Assembly (NCBI GenBank): GCA_046293395.1
Contig: JBKBOU010000001.1
Span: forward strand, 868,001 to 932,000
DNA length: 64,000 nucleotides
Direction: 5' to 3'
Origin: CAYNRA01 sp046293395
Lineage (GTDB): Bacteria; Bacteroidota; Bacteroidia; Cytophagales; Spirosomataceae
Of this stretch, positions 9,401-18,743 are shown piece after piece. The notes below the pieces were generated by a model. The model was not told the DNA's origin. It did no database searches and saw only the letters and a list, made by a program, of their open reading frames with translations. The translations under genes were made by a program, and so were the position numbers. The first letter of the stretch is position 1, and each line of letters starts with the position of its first letter.

Positions 9401-10738
9401 ATGAAAAATATACTGTTAATTATTCAGCGTGAATACCTTACGCGAGTCCGCAAAAAGTCATTTATTGTCATGACAATTGTTGGCCCTTTGCTTATCGCTG
9501 CTATGTATGCCATCGTTATTTGGGCAGCGGTTTCATCTATAGACCAGAAAAAAGTAAGCATTGTTGATGAAAGTAATTCTTTCCAAGAGGCTTTTCAAAA
9601 TTCGTCTGAATATCTCTTTTCTTTCTCAGAAAAAGGACTTGCAGAAGCTAAAAAGGAGTACGCAACCACCAAAGAAGATGCGCTTGTTTTCATTCCACAA
9701 AATATCTTCGATGACCCTAAAGGTGTGAAAATATTTGCGGAAAAAGGCGTTCCCCTTGAACTTCAAAATACCATCGAACGCACCATCGAACGGGAAATTG
9801 AAACGCGCAAACTTACAGAAGCTGGTATTACGCGCCAAGTCCTTGAAAGTGCAAAAATGAATGTAGAAACAGAAACCATTCAACTCAGTGAGGGCGACGA
9901 AAAAGCAAGTAGTGCAGCTGCTGCAACGGCTATTGGTTTCTTTTGTGCCTTTCTCATCTATATTTCTGTATTTATCTACGGCGCACAAGTTATGCGTGGA
10001 ATTATGGAAGAAAAAACGAGCCGCATCGTTGAAGTCATCATCTCTTCTGTTCGACCTTTTCAACTAATGATTGGTAAAATTGTCGGTGTGGCACTTGTCG
10101 GGCTTACCCAATTCGGCCTTTGGATTGTTCTATCTTTTGGCGTACTGACCATCGGAAGCCAATTTTTAGGTAAACAAATCCTGTCAAAAAAGGAAATCAC
10201 GAACCAACAACTCCAAAATCTTTCACCAGAAGCCCAAGAAGCCGCCAAACAACAATTAGAGGCAACCGGACAAAACGCAGACATATCTTTCATCTTGAAC
10301 GCATTGGATACATTACCCGTCGCAACGATTGTCATTTCTTTTATCTTTTATTTCCTCGGCGGTTATTTGCTCTACAGTGCTCTTTTCGGGGCTGTAGGTT
10401 CAGCGGTAGATAGCGAAACAGATACACAGCAATTCATGATGCCCATTACTATTCCGATTATTGCGTCGTTCATTTTTGCTCAATTCGTCATGCGCGACCC
10501 CAACGGTTCCTTGGCAATATGGCTTTCTATGATTCCGTTTACCTCTCCCATTATTATGATGGTTCGGATTCCTTTTGGTGTACCTGTTTGGCAAATAGCA
10601 CTCAGTATCAGTCTTTTAATCGGCGGATTTATTTTTACCACCTGGATTGCTTCACGCATTTACCGCGTTGGTATTTTGATGTACGGAAAAAAAGTAACTT
10701 GGAAAGAAATGGCAAAATGGCTTTTTTACAAAGGCTAA
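9401..10738 (+). CDS. ABC-2 type transporter permease (NatB-like)
   Basis: A 445-residue membrane protein in the same operon as the NatA-like ATPase. It has an N-terminal membrane helix (about 22-45), a large extracytoplasmic loop rich in Glu and Lys (about 50-170), then five or more membrane segments. The motif GIMEEKTSRIVEVIISSVRP after the second helix is the hallmark of the NatB/ABC-2 permease family. It is predicted to export with its ATPase partner; substrate unknown. The terminator at 10767-10796 follows. Confidence 0.92.
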   Translation: MKNILLIIQREYLTRVRKKSFIVMTIVGPLLIAAMYAIVIWAAVSSIDQKKVSIVDESNSFQEAFQNSSEYLFSFSEKGLAEAKKEYATTKEDALVFIPQNIFDDPKGVKIFAEKGVPLELQNTIERTIEREIETRKLTEAGITRQVLESAKMNVETETIQLSEGDEKASSAAAATAIGFFCAFLIYISVFIYGAQVMRGIMEEKTSRIVEVIISSVRPFQLMIGKIVGVALVGLTQFGLWIVLSFGVLTIGSQFLGKQILSKKEITNQQLQNLSPEAQEAAKQQLEATGQNADISFILNALDTLPVATIVISFIFYFLGGYLLYSALFGAVGSAVDSETDTQQFMMPITIPIIASFIFAQFVMRDPNGSLAIWLSMIPFTSPIIMMVRIPFGVPVWQIALSISLLIGGFIFTTWIASRIYRVGILMYGKKVTWKEMAKWLFYKG

Positions 10739-10766
10739 GCACATTTACTTTTCTAAGAATACAAAC

Positions 10767-10796
10767 AAAAAAGGTCGGGCTTGCCCGACCTTTTTT
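10767..10796. terminator. Bidirectional intrinsic terminator
   Basis: The stem AAAAAAGGTCGGGC / GCCCGACCTTTTTT has a 2-nt loop and A and T tracts on both sides. It separates the convergent permease gene (ending 10738) and the S9 peptidase gene (ending 10818), so it can serve both strands. Confidence 0.92.
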
Positions 10797-10817
10797 ATTC
10801 ATCCGTGTGATTAAAGT

Positions 10818-12797
10818 TTACTTCAAATATTTCGTAAACCAAGCCACATATCGCTCAATTCTGTCTTTCTGATAACTCGGCTTTGAAATTCCATGAAACT
10901 GCTCAGGATATACAATTAATTCTGTATCAATGCCTAATGACTTGAGTGCTTGGTACATTTGCTCACTTCCAACTGCCGGAACATTGGAATCCTCCTGCCC
11001 AACCATAAACTGAGTTGGAGTCTTGATTCTATCCGCTTTTAAGAAAGGATATGATAGTTTCACATACTTATCAAAGTTTTTCCAAGGCGAACCTAATTCA
11101 TATTCGTATTGCTGAATATACTGATCTACCCCATACATAGAAGAAATCATGGCAACACCTGCTCCACTAGCTCCCGCCTTGAAACGTGTATCTGTTGCAA
11201 TGCAATAATTCGTTAAAATTCCTCCGTAACTCCAACCCCCAATACCTAGTTTTTCAGAATCTGCAACGCCTTTTGCCACCAAAGCATCTACCGCGCCGTG
11301 GATATCCATGACTTCCAGATTACCCCAATCTGCTGAAATAGCTTTGTTAAAAGCCAATCCACGCCCATTTGACCCTCTGTAATTGACAGCAACCACATGG
11401 AAACCGTGAGCAGCCAATTGCTGGCGCGTCATATCAAATGAATATTCGTCTTGCGCTGTTGGACCACCATGAATGAAGAAAATAGTCGGCGCTTTTTGTC
11501 CCTCAGGTACTATTGGCGAACGATAAAGAATATTTGAAACTTTTGTTCCATCTTTACTTACTGACGTATAGCCCTCCACTTTTGCTAAAGTCAAGTCTTT
11601 GAAGAAAGCATCCTGGTGTGTGGTCAAAATGGTCAATGTACCATTCATATACGAAAAAATTTCTGACGATTTGGACGGATTACTTGTCAACCCAACAATT
11701 CCTGTATTTCCTGAAGCTGCTTCAAGTGACGAAAAAACGCGTTCTCCGTTTAAAACTGTAGTCATTTTCCCCGTTTTTACGACTGCGCTAGCAATGTATC
11801 GCGAACGGTCGTCTGTTACCGTAAACCAAATAGATTGATTATCTGCTTGCCAAACTGGCGAAGAAACAGGTCTATCTAACTTTCCTGTGACAACAACCGG
11901 TGTCCCACCTTGAGCAGGAACTACACATAAAACCGATTGATCATACATAAAATAGTTCTCAGAAGAGGTAGAACGTAAATAAGCAATTTGCCGGCCATCC
12001 GGACTCCAAACTGGATTTTCATCGCTTCCCGTCCAAGTAGTAATTTGTCTCGTTTCGCCTCCTTTTTGTGCTTCAATGACATAAATATCTGTATTGTCAT
12101 TCTTATCTCTGTCTTCTGTTTTATTACTTACATAAGCGATTTGCTTACCATCCGGCGACCAAGCAGGAGAAGAAATACTGAACTTCCCACTCGTTAATGT
12201 ATCCATCTTTTGGGTTGCGACATCAAACAAATACAAATGCGTGTATTTTTCAGATATATACCCTTCTCCATCTTGTTTGAACTTAAAACGATTGACAACA
12301 ATGGGCTTGGGCGTTTTTGTCTTGCTTGTGTCAACTTGTTGTGAAATGGCTAAAGCGATTTTAGATCCATCGGGCGACCAAGCATAGTCCATGATTGCCC
12401 CTTTCTTTAGTTTGGTCAATGCCTTGGCTTCCCCGCCTTTTCGATTCAAGATATAGATTTGTGTTGTCGCATCTGTTCCTCTTTTTGCCAAAAAAGAAAG
12501 AAATTTCCCATCAGGACTCCATTCAGGCGCACTCTCTCCCTCTTTTGTGAATGTCAGTTGAACAACCTCTTTGGATGCTGGAGACACCATATAAATATCG
12601 CTGGAACGACTGTCTGCCACAGAGTCAACTTGGGACACGGTGTAAGCAATCCATTGCCCATCTGGCGACATTCTGGGGCTGCCAACTCCCACAACTTTAT
12701 ATATATCCGACGGTTTTAATACGCGTGGTGTTGTCGATTGAGCAGAGACAACCCAATTGCAGCAAGCACCTGCTAGAAGTAGAATGAATTTACGCAT
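10818..12797 (-). CDS. Secreted S9 family prolyl oligopeptidase/acylaminoacyl-peptidase
   Basis: A 659-residue protein when started at the ATG at 12797, which gives a clean signal peptide (MRKFILLLAG to VVSAQ); the frame is open 20 codons further upstream. The N-terminal half is a beta-propeller with TolB-like blades, each with an SPDG motif (SPDGQW, SPDGKF, SPDGSK, SPDGKQ, SPDGRQ). The C-terminal alpha/beta-hydrolase domain has the nucleophile in GGWSYGG (S523), Asp in VGQEDSNVP (D603) and His in EQFHGIS (H635), plus the oxyanion motif FIHGGP. Such enzymes cleave short peptides in the periplasm. It is separated from the kinase gene upstream by 75 bp. Confidence 0.93.
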   Translation of the reverse strand: MRKFILLLAGACCNWVVSAQSTTPRVLKPSDIYKVVGVGSPRMSPDGQWIAYTVSQVDSVADSRSSDIYMVSPASKEVVQLTFTKEGESAPEWSPDGKFLSFLAKRGTDATTQIYILNRKGGEAKALTKLKKGAIMDYAWSPDGSKIALAISQQVDTSKTKTPKPIVVNRFKFKQDGEGYISEKYTHLYLFDVATQKMDTLTSGKFSISSPAWSPDGKQIAYVSNKTEDRDKNDNTDIYVIEAQKGGETRQITTWTGSDENPVWSPDGRQIAYLRSTSSENYFMYDQSVLCVVPAQGGTPVVVTGKLDRPVSSPVWQADNQSIWFTVTDDRSRYIASAVVKTGKMTTVLNGERVFSSLEAASGNTGIVGLTSNPSKSSEIFSYMNGTLTILTTHQDAFFKDLTLAKVEGYTSVSKDGTKVSNILYRSPIVPEGQKAPTIFFIHGGPTAQDEYSFDMTRQQLAAHGFHVVAVNYRGSNGRGLAFNKAISADWGNLEVMDIHGAVDALVAKGVADSEKLGIGGWSYGGILTNYCIATDTRFKAGASGAGVAMISSMYGVDQYIQQYEYELGSPWKNFDKYVKLSYPFLKADRIKTPTQFMVGQEDSNVPAVGSEQMYQALKSLGIDTELIVYPEQFHGISKPSYQKDRIERYVAWFTKYLK

Positions 12798-12872
12798 AAA
12801 TAATTGGTTAATTTTAACTTGTTCGAATGTACTATTTTCTATTTTCCCAAACGCCAACCAACGCTCAACTGT

Positions 12873-14834
12873 TTAATTTTCTCGACCAACGAGCCCTAAC
12901 TTCGGAAATACACACCGTACCGTCGTGCCTTCACCCGAAGATATAATTTCCAAGAAACCTTGATGTTGCTCCATAAATTCTTTGCACAACATCAACCCCA
13001 AACCCGTTCCTTTTTCGCGTTGGGTTCCTTTTGTTGATTGTACCGTACGCGCTTCTTTGAGTGAATGAATTTGCTCTGGCAACATCCCAACTCCTTCATC
13101 TTTGACTTCCACTGTGAAATAATCCTCTGATTGATAATAATTTATGTAAATTTTCTGTTTTGGAAAGCTGAACTTGATTGCATTCCCGACGAGGTTACGA
13201 AGAATAAACCGGAACATCTCTGCGTCCACAAATACACAGACGTTTTCGGTATGAATAGTTTCTACCGTCATCTCCTTCCATTCCAAAGCGAGCGAGTGTA
13301 AGGCACGTGTTTCCTCGATGAATTCTTGCAACGGCACGTTTTCAGGACGAAATGTAATTTGCTGCATTTGTGATTGTGACCAAAGCAACAAATTGGAAAG
13401 TAATTGATTCAAATTACCGAGGGATTGTTTTGCTTTTTGATAAAGTATCGTTTTCTCTTTTTCCGTTAATTTTTCTTGGTGATGAATCAATAAATTTAGG
13501 AAGGAATCAAGCGAAACCAAGGGATTGCGCAAATCGTGCGAAATAATAGAGAAAAGCTTGTCTTGCAGTAAATTAATTGCGCGAAGGTCTGCGGTTTGTT
13601 CGGCTACTTTTTGTTTCAAAACGATACTTTGTTCCTCTAAAAGTTGCTTTCTCTCCCTTTCCCGTTCGAGTTCAAGTGTTGACACCCGAACCTGCGCCGC
13701 ATTCAATCGACTCGACAAACCCAATGAAAACAAGACCATTTGACCGATAAATCCGTATTGTACAGCCGAGCGTGTTATGGGAGTGGAGGGCAACCAACCA
13801 ATTTCTTGTAAAATGAATAAAATTCCACCCAGTACAAAGGCCAAATTAGCCATCGTAAAATAATGTGCAGGACGGAACCCCCGTTCAGTCATATAAAAAC
13901 CTGCGACAAGCATCAAAGACAAGACAGCAATGCCTAAAAAACCCACTAAATCAACCAATAAATTCAACCAATCTAGATCAAAAAGCCAGCAAAAAGAGGC
14001 TATCAGGATAATGAAAATACTGAAAAGGGAAAGCAAAAGAGAAAGTCGTTGAATCCAGAAAGAGGACTTGGGCAAATGTAGATACTGCTTAGTAAAATAA
14101 ATTCTTGCTAAATTAGTAGCGGGAACAATGAAGGCAAAAGAGTACAAATCCCAGTAAGGATATTCTTGCCAAAACAACTCGATTCCGAAGCCATAATAAA
14201 AGAAGAAATAAAGTCCAAACCCTAGAATCGAGAGAACATAATACAGATAACTTGTATCTCTTACTGAAACAAATATGACGAAATTATAACACGCCATAAC
14301 CAGAATTATTCCTAAAAATAAGGCTTGAAGCCACACCCGTTGAAAATCACGTTGGATAAATTCAGAATATGTAACGAACTCATAATCAAGTGTTTTTGGT
14401 GTTAATATACTATACTCACCCTGTAATTTTAAGCGAAGTTCAACGACATTTTCCTCCAAGTCACGCACTAAAAAAGCTGTTTGAGCAGAAGGCAAACTTC
14501 TTTCCGACATTTTAAGTAATCCGCCGCTCTTTAATTTTCGAATAATTTGCCCTTTGGCATCTAGAAACTCCAACTGGGCGCGTCCCCATTTTTGGGGTGT
14601 ACGAAGAATAAAAGGCTCTTTTCTCAGTTCATCTCTCCTATTTTCTATTGAAATTCGCTGTACGTACGTTACTTTTCTCTGCAAAAACTGATTTTCTTTC
14701 CACGTTACATTTTGTGGAAGTAAAGGCGCTGCAAAAAGCACGGAAGAATACAAGAATGAAGAAAGAAAGAAACCCCAAAAGGAACGTTTTCTGCCCAAAG
14801 TTGTATAGATAAATCGATACTTTCTGTTTTTCAT
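12873..14834 (-). CDS. 7TMR-DISM sensor histidine kinase
   Basis: A 653-residue protein from the ATG at 14834, chosen because AGGTGA lies just upstream; ATGs at 14846 and 14855 are in frame. An N-terminal signal/anchor segment is followed by an extracytoplasmic 7TMR-DISMED2-like beta domain (about 40-160), seven membrane helices (about 165-375), a coiled coil rich in Glu and Arg, then HisKA with FSIISHDLRNP (H433) and a HATPase domain with N-box LRNLVGNAIKF, G1 DEGVGM and G2 KGTGLGLML. It probably senses a carbohydrate or other envelope ligand. It is divergent from, and probably partner of, the LytTR response regulator that starts 46 bp away. Confidence 0.9.
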   Translation of the reverse strand: MKNRKYRFIYTTLGRKRSFWGFFLSSFLYSSVLFAAPLLPQNVTWKENQFLQRKVTYVQRISIENRRDELRKEPFILRTPQKWGRAQLEFLDAKGQIIRKLKSGGLLKMSERSLPSAQTAFLVRDLEENVVELRLKLQGEYSILTPKTLDYEFVTYSEFIQRDFQRVWLQALFLGIILVMACYNFVIFVSVRDTSYLYYVLSILGFGLYFFFYYGFGIELFWQEYPYWDLYSFAFIVPATNLARIYFTKQYLHLPKSSFWIQRLSLLLSLFSIFIILIASFCWLFDLDWLNLLVDLVGFLGIAVLSLMLVAGFYMTERGFRPAHYFTMANLAFVLGGILFILQEIGWLPSTPITRSAVQYGFIGQMVLFSLGLSSRLNAAQVRVSTLELERERERKQLLEEQSIVLKQKVAEQTADLRAINLLQDKLFSIISHDLRNPLVSLDSFLNLLIHHQEKLTEKEKTILYQKAKQSLGNLNQLLSNLLLWSQSQMQQITFRPENVPLQEFIEETRALHSLALEWKEMTVETIHTENVCVFVDAEMFRFILRNLVGNAIKFSFPKQKIYINYYQSEDYFTVEVKDEGVGMLPEQIHSLKEARTVQSTKGTQREKGTGLGLMLCKEFMEQHQGFLEIISSGEGTTVRCVFPKLGLVGREN

Positions 14835-14850
14835 TTCACCTGACATTATG

Positions 14851-14858
14851 TACATTTG
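14851..14858 (+). promoter_or_regulatory. Candidate -7 element for the LytTR response regulator
   Basis: TACATTTG fits the Bacteroidota -7 consensus TAnnTTTG, 22 nt before the start codon at 14881. The -33 position is only a T-run, so this is a partial match. The box sits in the short region shared with the divergent kinase gene. Confidence 0.4.
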
Positions 14859-14880
14859 ACGAACTAAGTTAGGTAACAGA

Positions 14881-15618
14881 ATGGAGCAAAAAAAAATTAT
14901 TCTCGTTGAAGACGATTGGATTATAGCCAAAGAAATGGCTATCAATTTACAAACACTCGGCTATCACGTTCCTGAAATCATCGAATCGGGAGAGGATTTT
15001 TTAGCTAAATGGACATCACTCGAACCCGTTGACCTCGTTCTCCTAGACATTGACCTAGCCGGTGAGTTAACCGGGCTGGATATTGCTCGTTTTTTACATC
15101 AACAACGTATCCCTTTTCTATTTCTGACAGCTCAAGCGGACCATCAGACTATTTCAGAGGCAAAATGGACAAATCCGCAGAACTATTTAATCAAGCCCGT
15201 ACGCGCAGAAAGTCTGTTTTCAGCCGTTGAAATTGCACTTCATAATGTGGCAAATACCAAAAATGATGCGCTACTGCCAACACAAAACAGTCAGAAATTA
15301 GATTACAACGATGCTCTGTTTGTCAAAGCAAAAAAACGCCTTGAAAAAATCCGAATTGCAGATATTCTTTGGATTGAGGCCAAAGATATTTATGTCCTCA
15401 TCATCACAGCAAAAGATAGCTATATTTTAAGTGTACAGCTTAAAAATATGGAAGAACGTCTCCCAACAAGCCATTTTATGCGTGTTCACCGCTCTTTTAT
15501 TGTTCAAATCGACCAAATTGATGCCATTGAAGAATCTGGCGTACGAATTGGTCAACAGCTCATTCCCGTTGGTAAAACGCATAGAGAAAAACTCATGAAT
15601 CATCTAAAATTCCTCTGA
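14881..15618 (+). CDS. LytTR-family response regulator
   Basis: A 245-residue two-domain regulator. The receiver domain has the acidic cluster EDD (10-12), phospho-acceptor in VLLDIDLAG (D56), Thr in LTAQ and Lys in LIKPV (K105). The LytTR domain (about 145-245) has IADILWIEAKDIYV and FMRVHRSFIVQI, the usual DNA-binding fold motif. It is divergent from the 7TMR-DISM kinase, which is the obvious cognate kinase. Target genes are not evident from the sequence. Confidence 0.92.
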   Translation: MEQKKIILVEDDWIIAKEMAINLQTLGYHVPEIIESGEDFLAKWTSLEPVDLVLLDIDLAGELTGLDIARFLHQQRIPFLFLTAQADHQTISEAKWTNPQNYLIKPVRAESLFSAVEIALHNVANTKNDALLPTQNSQKLDYNDALFVKAKKRLEKIRIADILWIEAKDIYVLIITAKDSYILSVQLKNMEERLPTSHFMRVHRSFIVQIDQIDAIEESGVRIGQQLIPVGKTHREKLMNHLKFL

Positions 15619-15750
15619 AGCCTGCAAGTTATCTGAATTTTTCCGATAAGAATAAACCATTTTCTGGAAGTAAAAGCATACATACTACAGTTCTGTAAAG
15701 TCAAAACAAGCATTTTCGTTCTTCTCGTGCCAAAATAAATCAATGCAAAC

Positions 15751-15780
15751 TTGTAAAAATGCTAATTATACGTAATTTTG
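15751..15780 (+). promoter_or_regulatory. Promoter of phenylalanine hydroxylase gene
   Basis: TTG (15751-15753), a 19-nt spacer and TAATTTTG (15773-15780) match the Bacteroidota primary sigma consensus in both boxes and in spacing. The expected transcript start is near 15787, which leaves a leader of about 36 nt before the ATG at 15823. Confidence 0.7.
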
Positions 15781-15822
15781 TAATTACTTGTTACAACAAT
15801 TATTTTTACAACAATTAGTAAA

Positions 15823-16581
15823 ATGACAATGGAAGCAGTTGAGACGTTAGACCAAGTCTATGAAAAATACACGAAGGAAGACCAAGCAATTTGGCAAACG
15901 CTTTACAAACAACAAATGGCGATTCTTCCTGAGTTAGCAAGTAAAGTTTACCTAGAAGGCTTACCTAAAGCAGGTTTTTTACCTTCAAAAATACCCCATT
16001 TTAAAGAGGACATTAACCCGAAAATCAGTACATTGACGGGCTGGACAGTTGGCGTTGTCCCGGGACTTGTGGACCATCATACTTTTTTTGAGATGTTGGC
16101 GAAGCGCGTTTTCCCCTCTTCTACTTGGTTACGTACAGCAGAACAATTAGATTATTTGGAGGAGCCCGATATGTTTCATGATACATTCGGACATATTCCT
16201 CTCCTGACAAATCCTGAGTTTTGCTCATTTTTAGCTGATTTTAGTGCTATTTCTCTTCGATATCTAACTATTGAACCTTGTCTGGAAATCATTCGACGCC
16301 TCTATTGGTTTACTGTTGAATTTGGACTTATCAAAGAAGATGGAAAACTAAAAATCTATGGTGGAGGTATCATTTCTTCGCCAGGCGAAAGTGTATATGC
16401 GGTTCACTCCGATATTCCTACCCGCCGTGATTTTTCAATAGACGAAATCATCCAAACACCCGTTAAAATAGATGAATTTCAGAAAAAATATTTTATCATA
16501 AATTCCTACGAGCAACTTTGGGCGATTCTCCCGGAATTTGAACAACGTCTTGCCGAAATAAAAGCTACTACCGCTGCCTAA
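15823..16581 (+). CDS. phhA: Phenylalanine 4-monooxygenase
   Basis: A 252-residue monomeric-type aromatic amino acid hydroxylase that converts phenylalanine to tyrosine using tetrahydropterin, iron and oxygen. The iron ligands are visible as H119 and H124 in FHDTFGHIPLL and E166 in FTVEFGL. WTVGVVPG and the GGGIISSPGE loop are also family signatures. Length is normal for bacterial PhhA. It has its own promoter and terminator, so it is monocistronic. Confidence 0.96.
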   Translation: MTMEAVETLDQVYEKYTKEDQAIWQTLYKQQMAILPELASKVYLEGLPKAGFLPSKIPHFKEDINPKISTLTGWTVGVVPGLVDHHTFFEMLAKRVFPSSTWLRTAEQLDYLEEPDMFHDTFGHIPLLTNPEFCSFLADFSAISLRYLTIEPCLEIIRRLYWFTVEFGLIKEDGKLKIYGGGIISSPGESVYAVHSDIPTRRDFSIDEIIQTPVKIDEFQKKYFIINSYEQLWAILPEFEQRLAEIKATTAA

Positions 16582-16599
16582 CTCTACACAAAGTCAGAA

Positions 16600-16648
16600 G
16601 CCCTCATGTCTTTCAAAAAAATATAGAAAGACGTGAGGGCATTTTTTT
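16600..16648 (+). terminator. Intrinsic terminator of phhA
   Basis: A 15-bp stem (16600-16614 with 16626-16640, one G-T pair) is followed by a run of seven T at 16642-16648. It lies 18 bp after the phhA stop codon. Confidence 0.88.
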
Positions 16649-16655
16649 ATATTTG
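16648..16655 (+). promoter_or_regulatory. Candidate -7 element of the MarR gene
   Basis: TATATTTG fits TAnnTTTG and begins at the last base of the phhA terminator T-run. The -33 region would fall inside the terminator stem, where no TTG is present at the right distance. The match is therefore partial. Confidence 0.35.
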
Positions 16656-16709
16656 TAGTTCTTAAACTAAACAAAAACGTATTTCAACCCGCTTCAAGTA
16701 CCAAAAAAT

Positions 16710-17144
16710 ATGACACATACTGACCAACGCGCTTATTATTTTAAGATTGATACGACAATCAAAAAAATACGCAGTTTTATGCAAAAGGGTCTTTCAGATG
16801 CACAAATTGACCTTACTGTGGACCAATGGGTTGTGATTGACCACATCAAACCATGCCCTGGTATTAGCCAAAATGACTTGGCTCTTAAAACTGCAAAAGA
16901 TGCACCAACAGTCACGAGAATACTTGATATTTTAGTTCATAAAGGACTGATTAAAAGACAGATGAGTGAATTTGACCGAAGAAAATTCAATGTATTTTTA
17001 ACCGAAGAAGGGGAACAAATTCATCAACAAGCCTTTGCCGTCATTGCAGATATTCGAAAAAAGTCATGGAAGAACCTAACAGACCAAGATTACGACCACC
17101 TCGTCCGGATTATGAACCAAATTTATGAAAATGTGAGTGAATAA
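16710..17144 (+). CDS. MarR family transcriptional regulator
   Basis: A 144-residue winged-helix protein. The DNA-binding part is recognisable from ISQNDLALKTAKDAPTVTRI (helix-turn-helix) followed by LVHKGLIKRQMSEFDRRKFNVFLT (wing, with the conserved DRR), flanked by dimerisation helices. Its ligand and targets are unknown; the neighbouring phhA is transcribed separately. Its stop codon abuts that of the convergent DUF2461 gene with no space. Confidence 0.92.
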   Translation: MTHTDQRAYYFKIDTTIKKIRSFMQKGLSDAQIDLTVDQWVVIDHIKPCPGISQNDLALKTAKDAPTVTRILDILVHKGLIKRQMSEFDRRKFNVFLTEEGEQIHQQAFAVIADIRKKSWKNLTDQDYDHLVRIMNQIYENVSE

Positions 17145-17828
17145 TTACGTTGCAGACGAGTCAAAGGGTCGATTCAAAAATTGAATAAAACGCGCACCAG
17201 ATGTTAGACGAGCAACAACATCTTCTGAAAAACGAGGGGTGTAAACCTCTTCTTCTTCGAACGATTTGACCACAACAAAGCCCTTGTATTTCAAGTAATC
17301 AATAGCAGGATTATCAACTGTATATCCTTTCGGTGGACGAGAAAGTTTCATTTCTGAGGTGTATGCCAACTCTTTCCCAAATGACTCTACAAATCGTTCA
17401 TCTTGTAAAATTTCCTCCCATTCCTCCAAACAATAATCGATTTCCTCCCGTATTCCCTTCAAAATTGTAGTCTCTGGCAGGTAGTTTCCACAGGCAATAA
17501 ACGTCTCAGAGGGTGATAAATGCAAATAATAACCCGCTAAAAGCGATTTTTTACCACCAGCAACGAAGTTCAAACCAAAATGATTTTTGTACGGAGATTT
17601 ATCTTTGGAAAAACGAATATCCCGATTAATCCGAAAGAGACAATTCTTGATTTCCAACGATTGTAGTGAAATATCTACTTGAGCTAGTTCCACTAACACA
17701 GACTGCCCAAAATCCAGAACGGCTGCCTTTGCTTTTTCATATTGTTTTTTGTTCGCGTGAAACCATTCGCGGTTATTATTTTCTTCTAATTCCTTCAAAA
17801 AAGCAAAAGCAGCACGTAAATCTGACAT
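17145..17828 (-). CDS. DUF2461 domain protein
   Basis: A 227-residue cytoplasmic protein of the DUF2461/TIGR02453 family. Signature stretches are NNREWFHANKKQYE near residue 19, FRINRDIRFSKDKSPYKNH near residue 66 and the later YYLHLSPSE. The family is widespread and its biochemical role is unknown. It is followed upstream, 10 bp away, by the SDR gene on the same strand and is probably co-transcribed with it. Confidence 0.9.
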   Translation of the reverse strand: MSDLRAAFAFLKELEENNNREWFHANKKQYEKAKAAVLDFGQSVLVELAQVDISLQSLEIKNCLFRINRDIRFSKDKSPYKNHFGLNFVAGGKKSLLAGYYLHLSPSETFIACGNYLPETTILKGIREEIDYCLEEWEEILQDERFVESFGKELAYTSEMKLSRPPKGYTVDNPAIDYLKYKGFVVVKSFEEEEVYTPRFSEDVVARLTSGARFIQFLNRPFDSSAT

Positions 17829-17838
17829 ACTAATCTAT

Positions 17839-18735
17839 TTATAATTGAGAAGCTAAAAGCGCGATTCCCTCCCGGAAACTTCGCGGCGTATAACCCAACA
17901 CAGCCTTTGATTTGGTCAAATCGAAACCTGTTTTTGCAGGTCTTTTCGCCGTTTGTTGGAACGTTGAACCGTCTGCTTCGTGAATAAGTGTAGCATCTAA
18001 ACCAAAAAATGCGGCAGTTTGTTGGGCCATTTCGTAGGGTGTAAGTAGTTCTTCACCAGAAATATTGAAAATTCCTTTAGCACGTTGATCGGCAATCAAT
18101 TGGCAGCCCACAGCCAAATCTTCTGCCAAGGTTGGTGTGCGCCATTGATCCGTTACAACACGAATTGTTTTTCCTTCTTCCAATGATTTTTTAACCCACA
18201 AAATAATGTTGGAACGACTCATATCGTGCGCAATTCCATACACCAAAACGGTCCGTGCAATACTCCATCGAACCGAAGAATGTAGAAGAATATGCTCAGC
18301 AGCAAGTTTACTCCATCCATAAAAACTCAACGGATTTGCAGTTGCTTCCTCTTTGTAAGGGCCATCTGCACCATCAAAAATAAAATCAGTTGATACATGC
18401 ACAAAAAAGGCATCTACCGTTTGGCAAGCCTCTGCCAAATAAGAAACAGCATACACGTTTTGTGCCCAACATGCCTCTTTTTCAACTTCACATTGATCCA
18501 CGTTTGTCATGGCTGCCGTATGAATAACTACATCTGGCTTTTCCTCTAAAATAATACGCATTACCTCTTCTTTTTGCGTAATATCCATCGAAATATATGT
18601 ATATAAATCACTTATAGGCAAGCGATTAGCACCACGAGCAGTCGCAACCAAAGTTGTATTTGCATCTTGGGTATATAAAGAGACTAATTTTTGTCCGAGA
18701 AGACCATTCGCCCCTGTAATGAGAACTTTTTGCAT
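17839..18735 (-). CDS. SDR family oxidoreductase, RmlD-like
   Basis: A 298-residue extended short-chain dehydrogenase. The nucleotide-binding motif TGANGLLGQ is at residues 7-15, NVDQCE and HVSTDFIFDG follow, and the catalytic YGWSK has the Tyr and Lys of the YxxxK pair. The order and length match dTDP-4-dehydrorhamnose reductase-like (RmlD) proteins, but no other rhamnose genes are nearby, so a general NAD(P)-dependent sugar-nucleotide or related reductase is as likely. It lies 8 bp from the cyclophilin gene, probably in one operon. Confidence 0.88.
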   Translation of the reverse strand: MQKVLITGANGLLGQKLVSLYTQDANTTLVATARGANRLPISDLYTYISMDITQKEEVMRIILEEKPDVVIHTAAMTNVDQCEVEKEACWAQNVYAVSYLAEACQTVDAFFVHVSTDFIFDGADGPYKEEATANPLSFYGWSKLAAEHILLHSSVRWSIARTVLVYGIAHDMSRSNIILWVKKSLEEGKTIRVVTDQWRTPTLAEDLAVGCQLIADQRAKGIFNISGEELLTPYEMAQQTAAFFGLDATLIHEADGSTFQQTAKRPAKTGFDLTKSKAVLGYTPRSFREGIALLASQL

Positions 18736-18743
18736 AAATTGGC

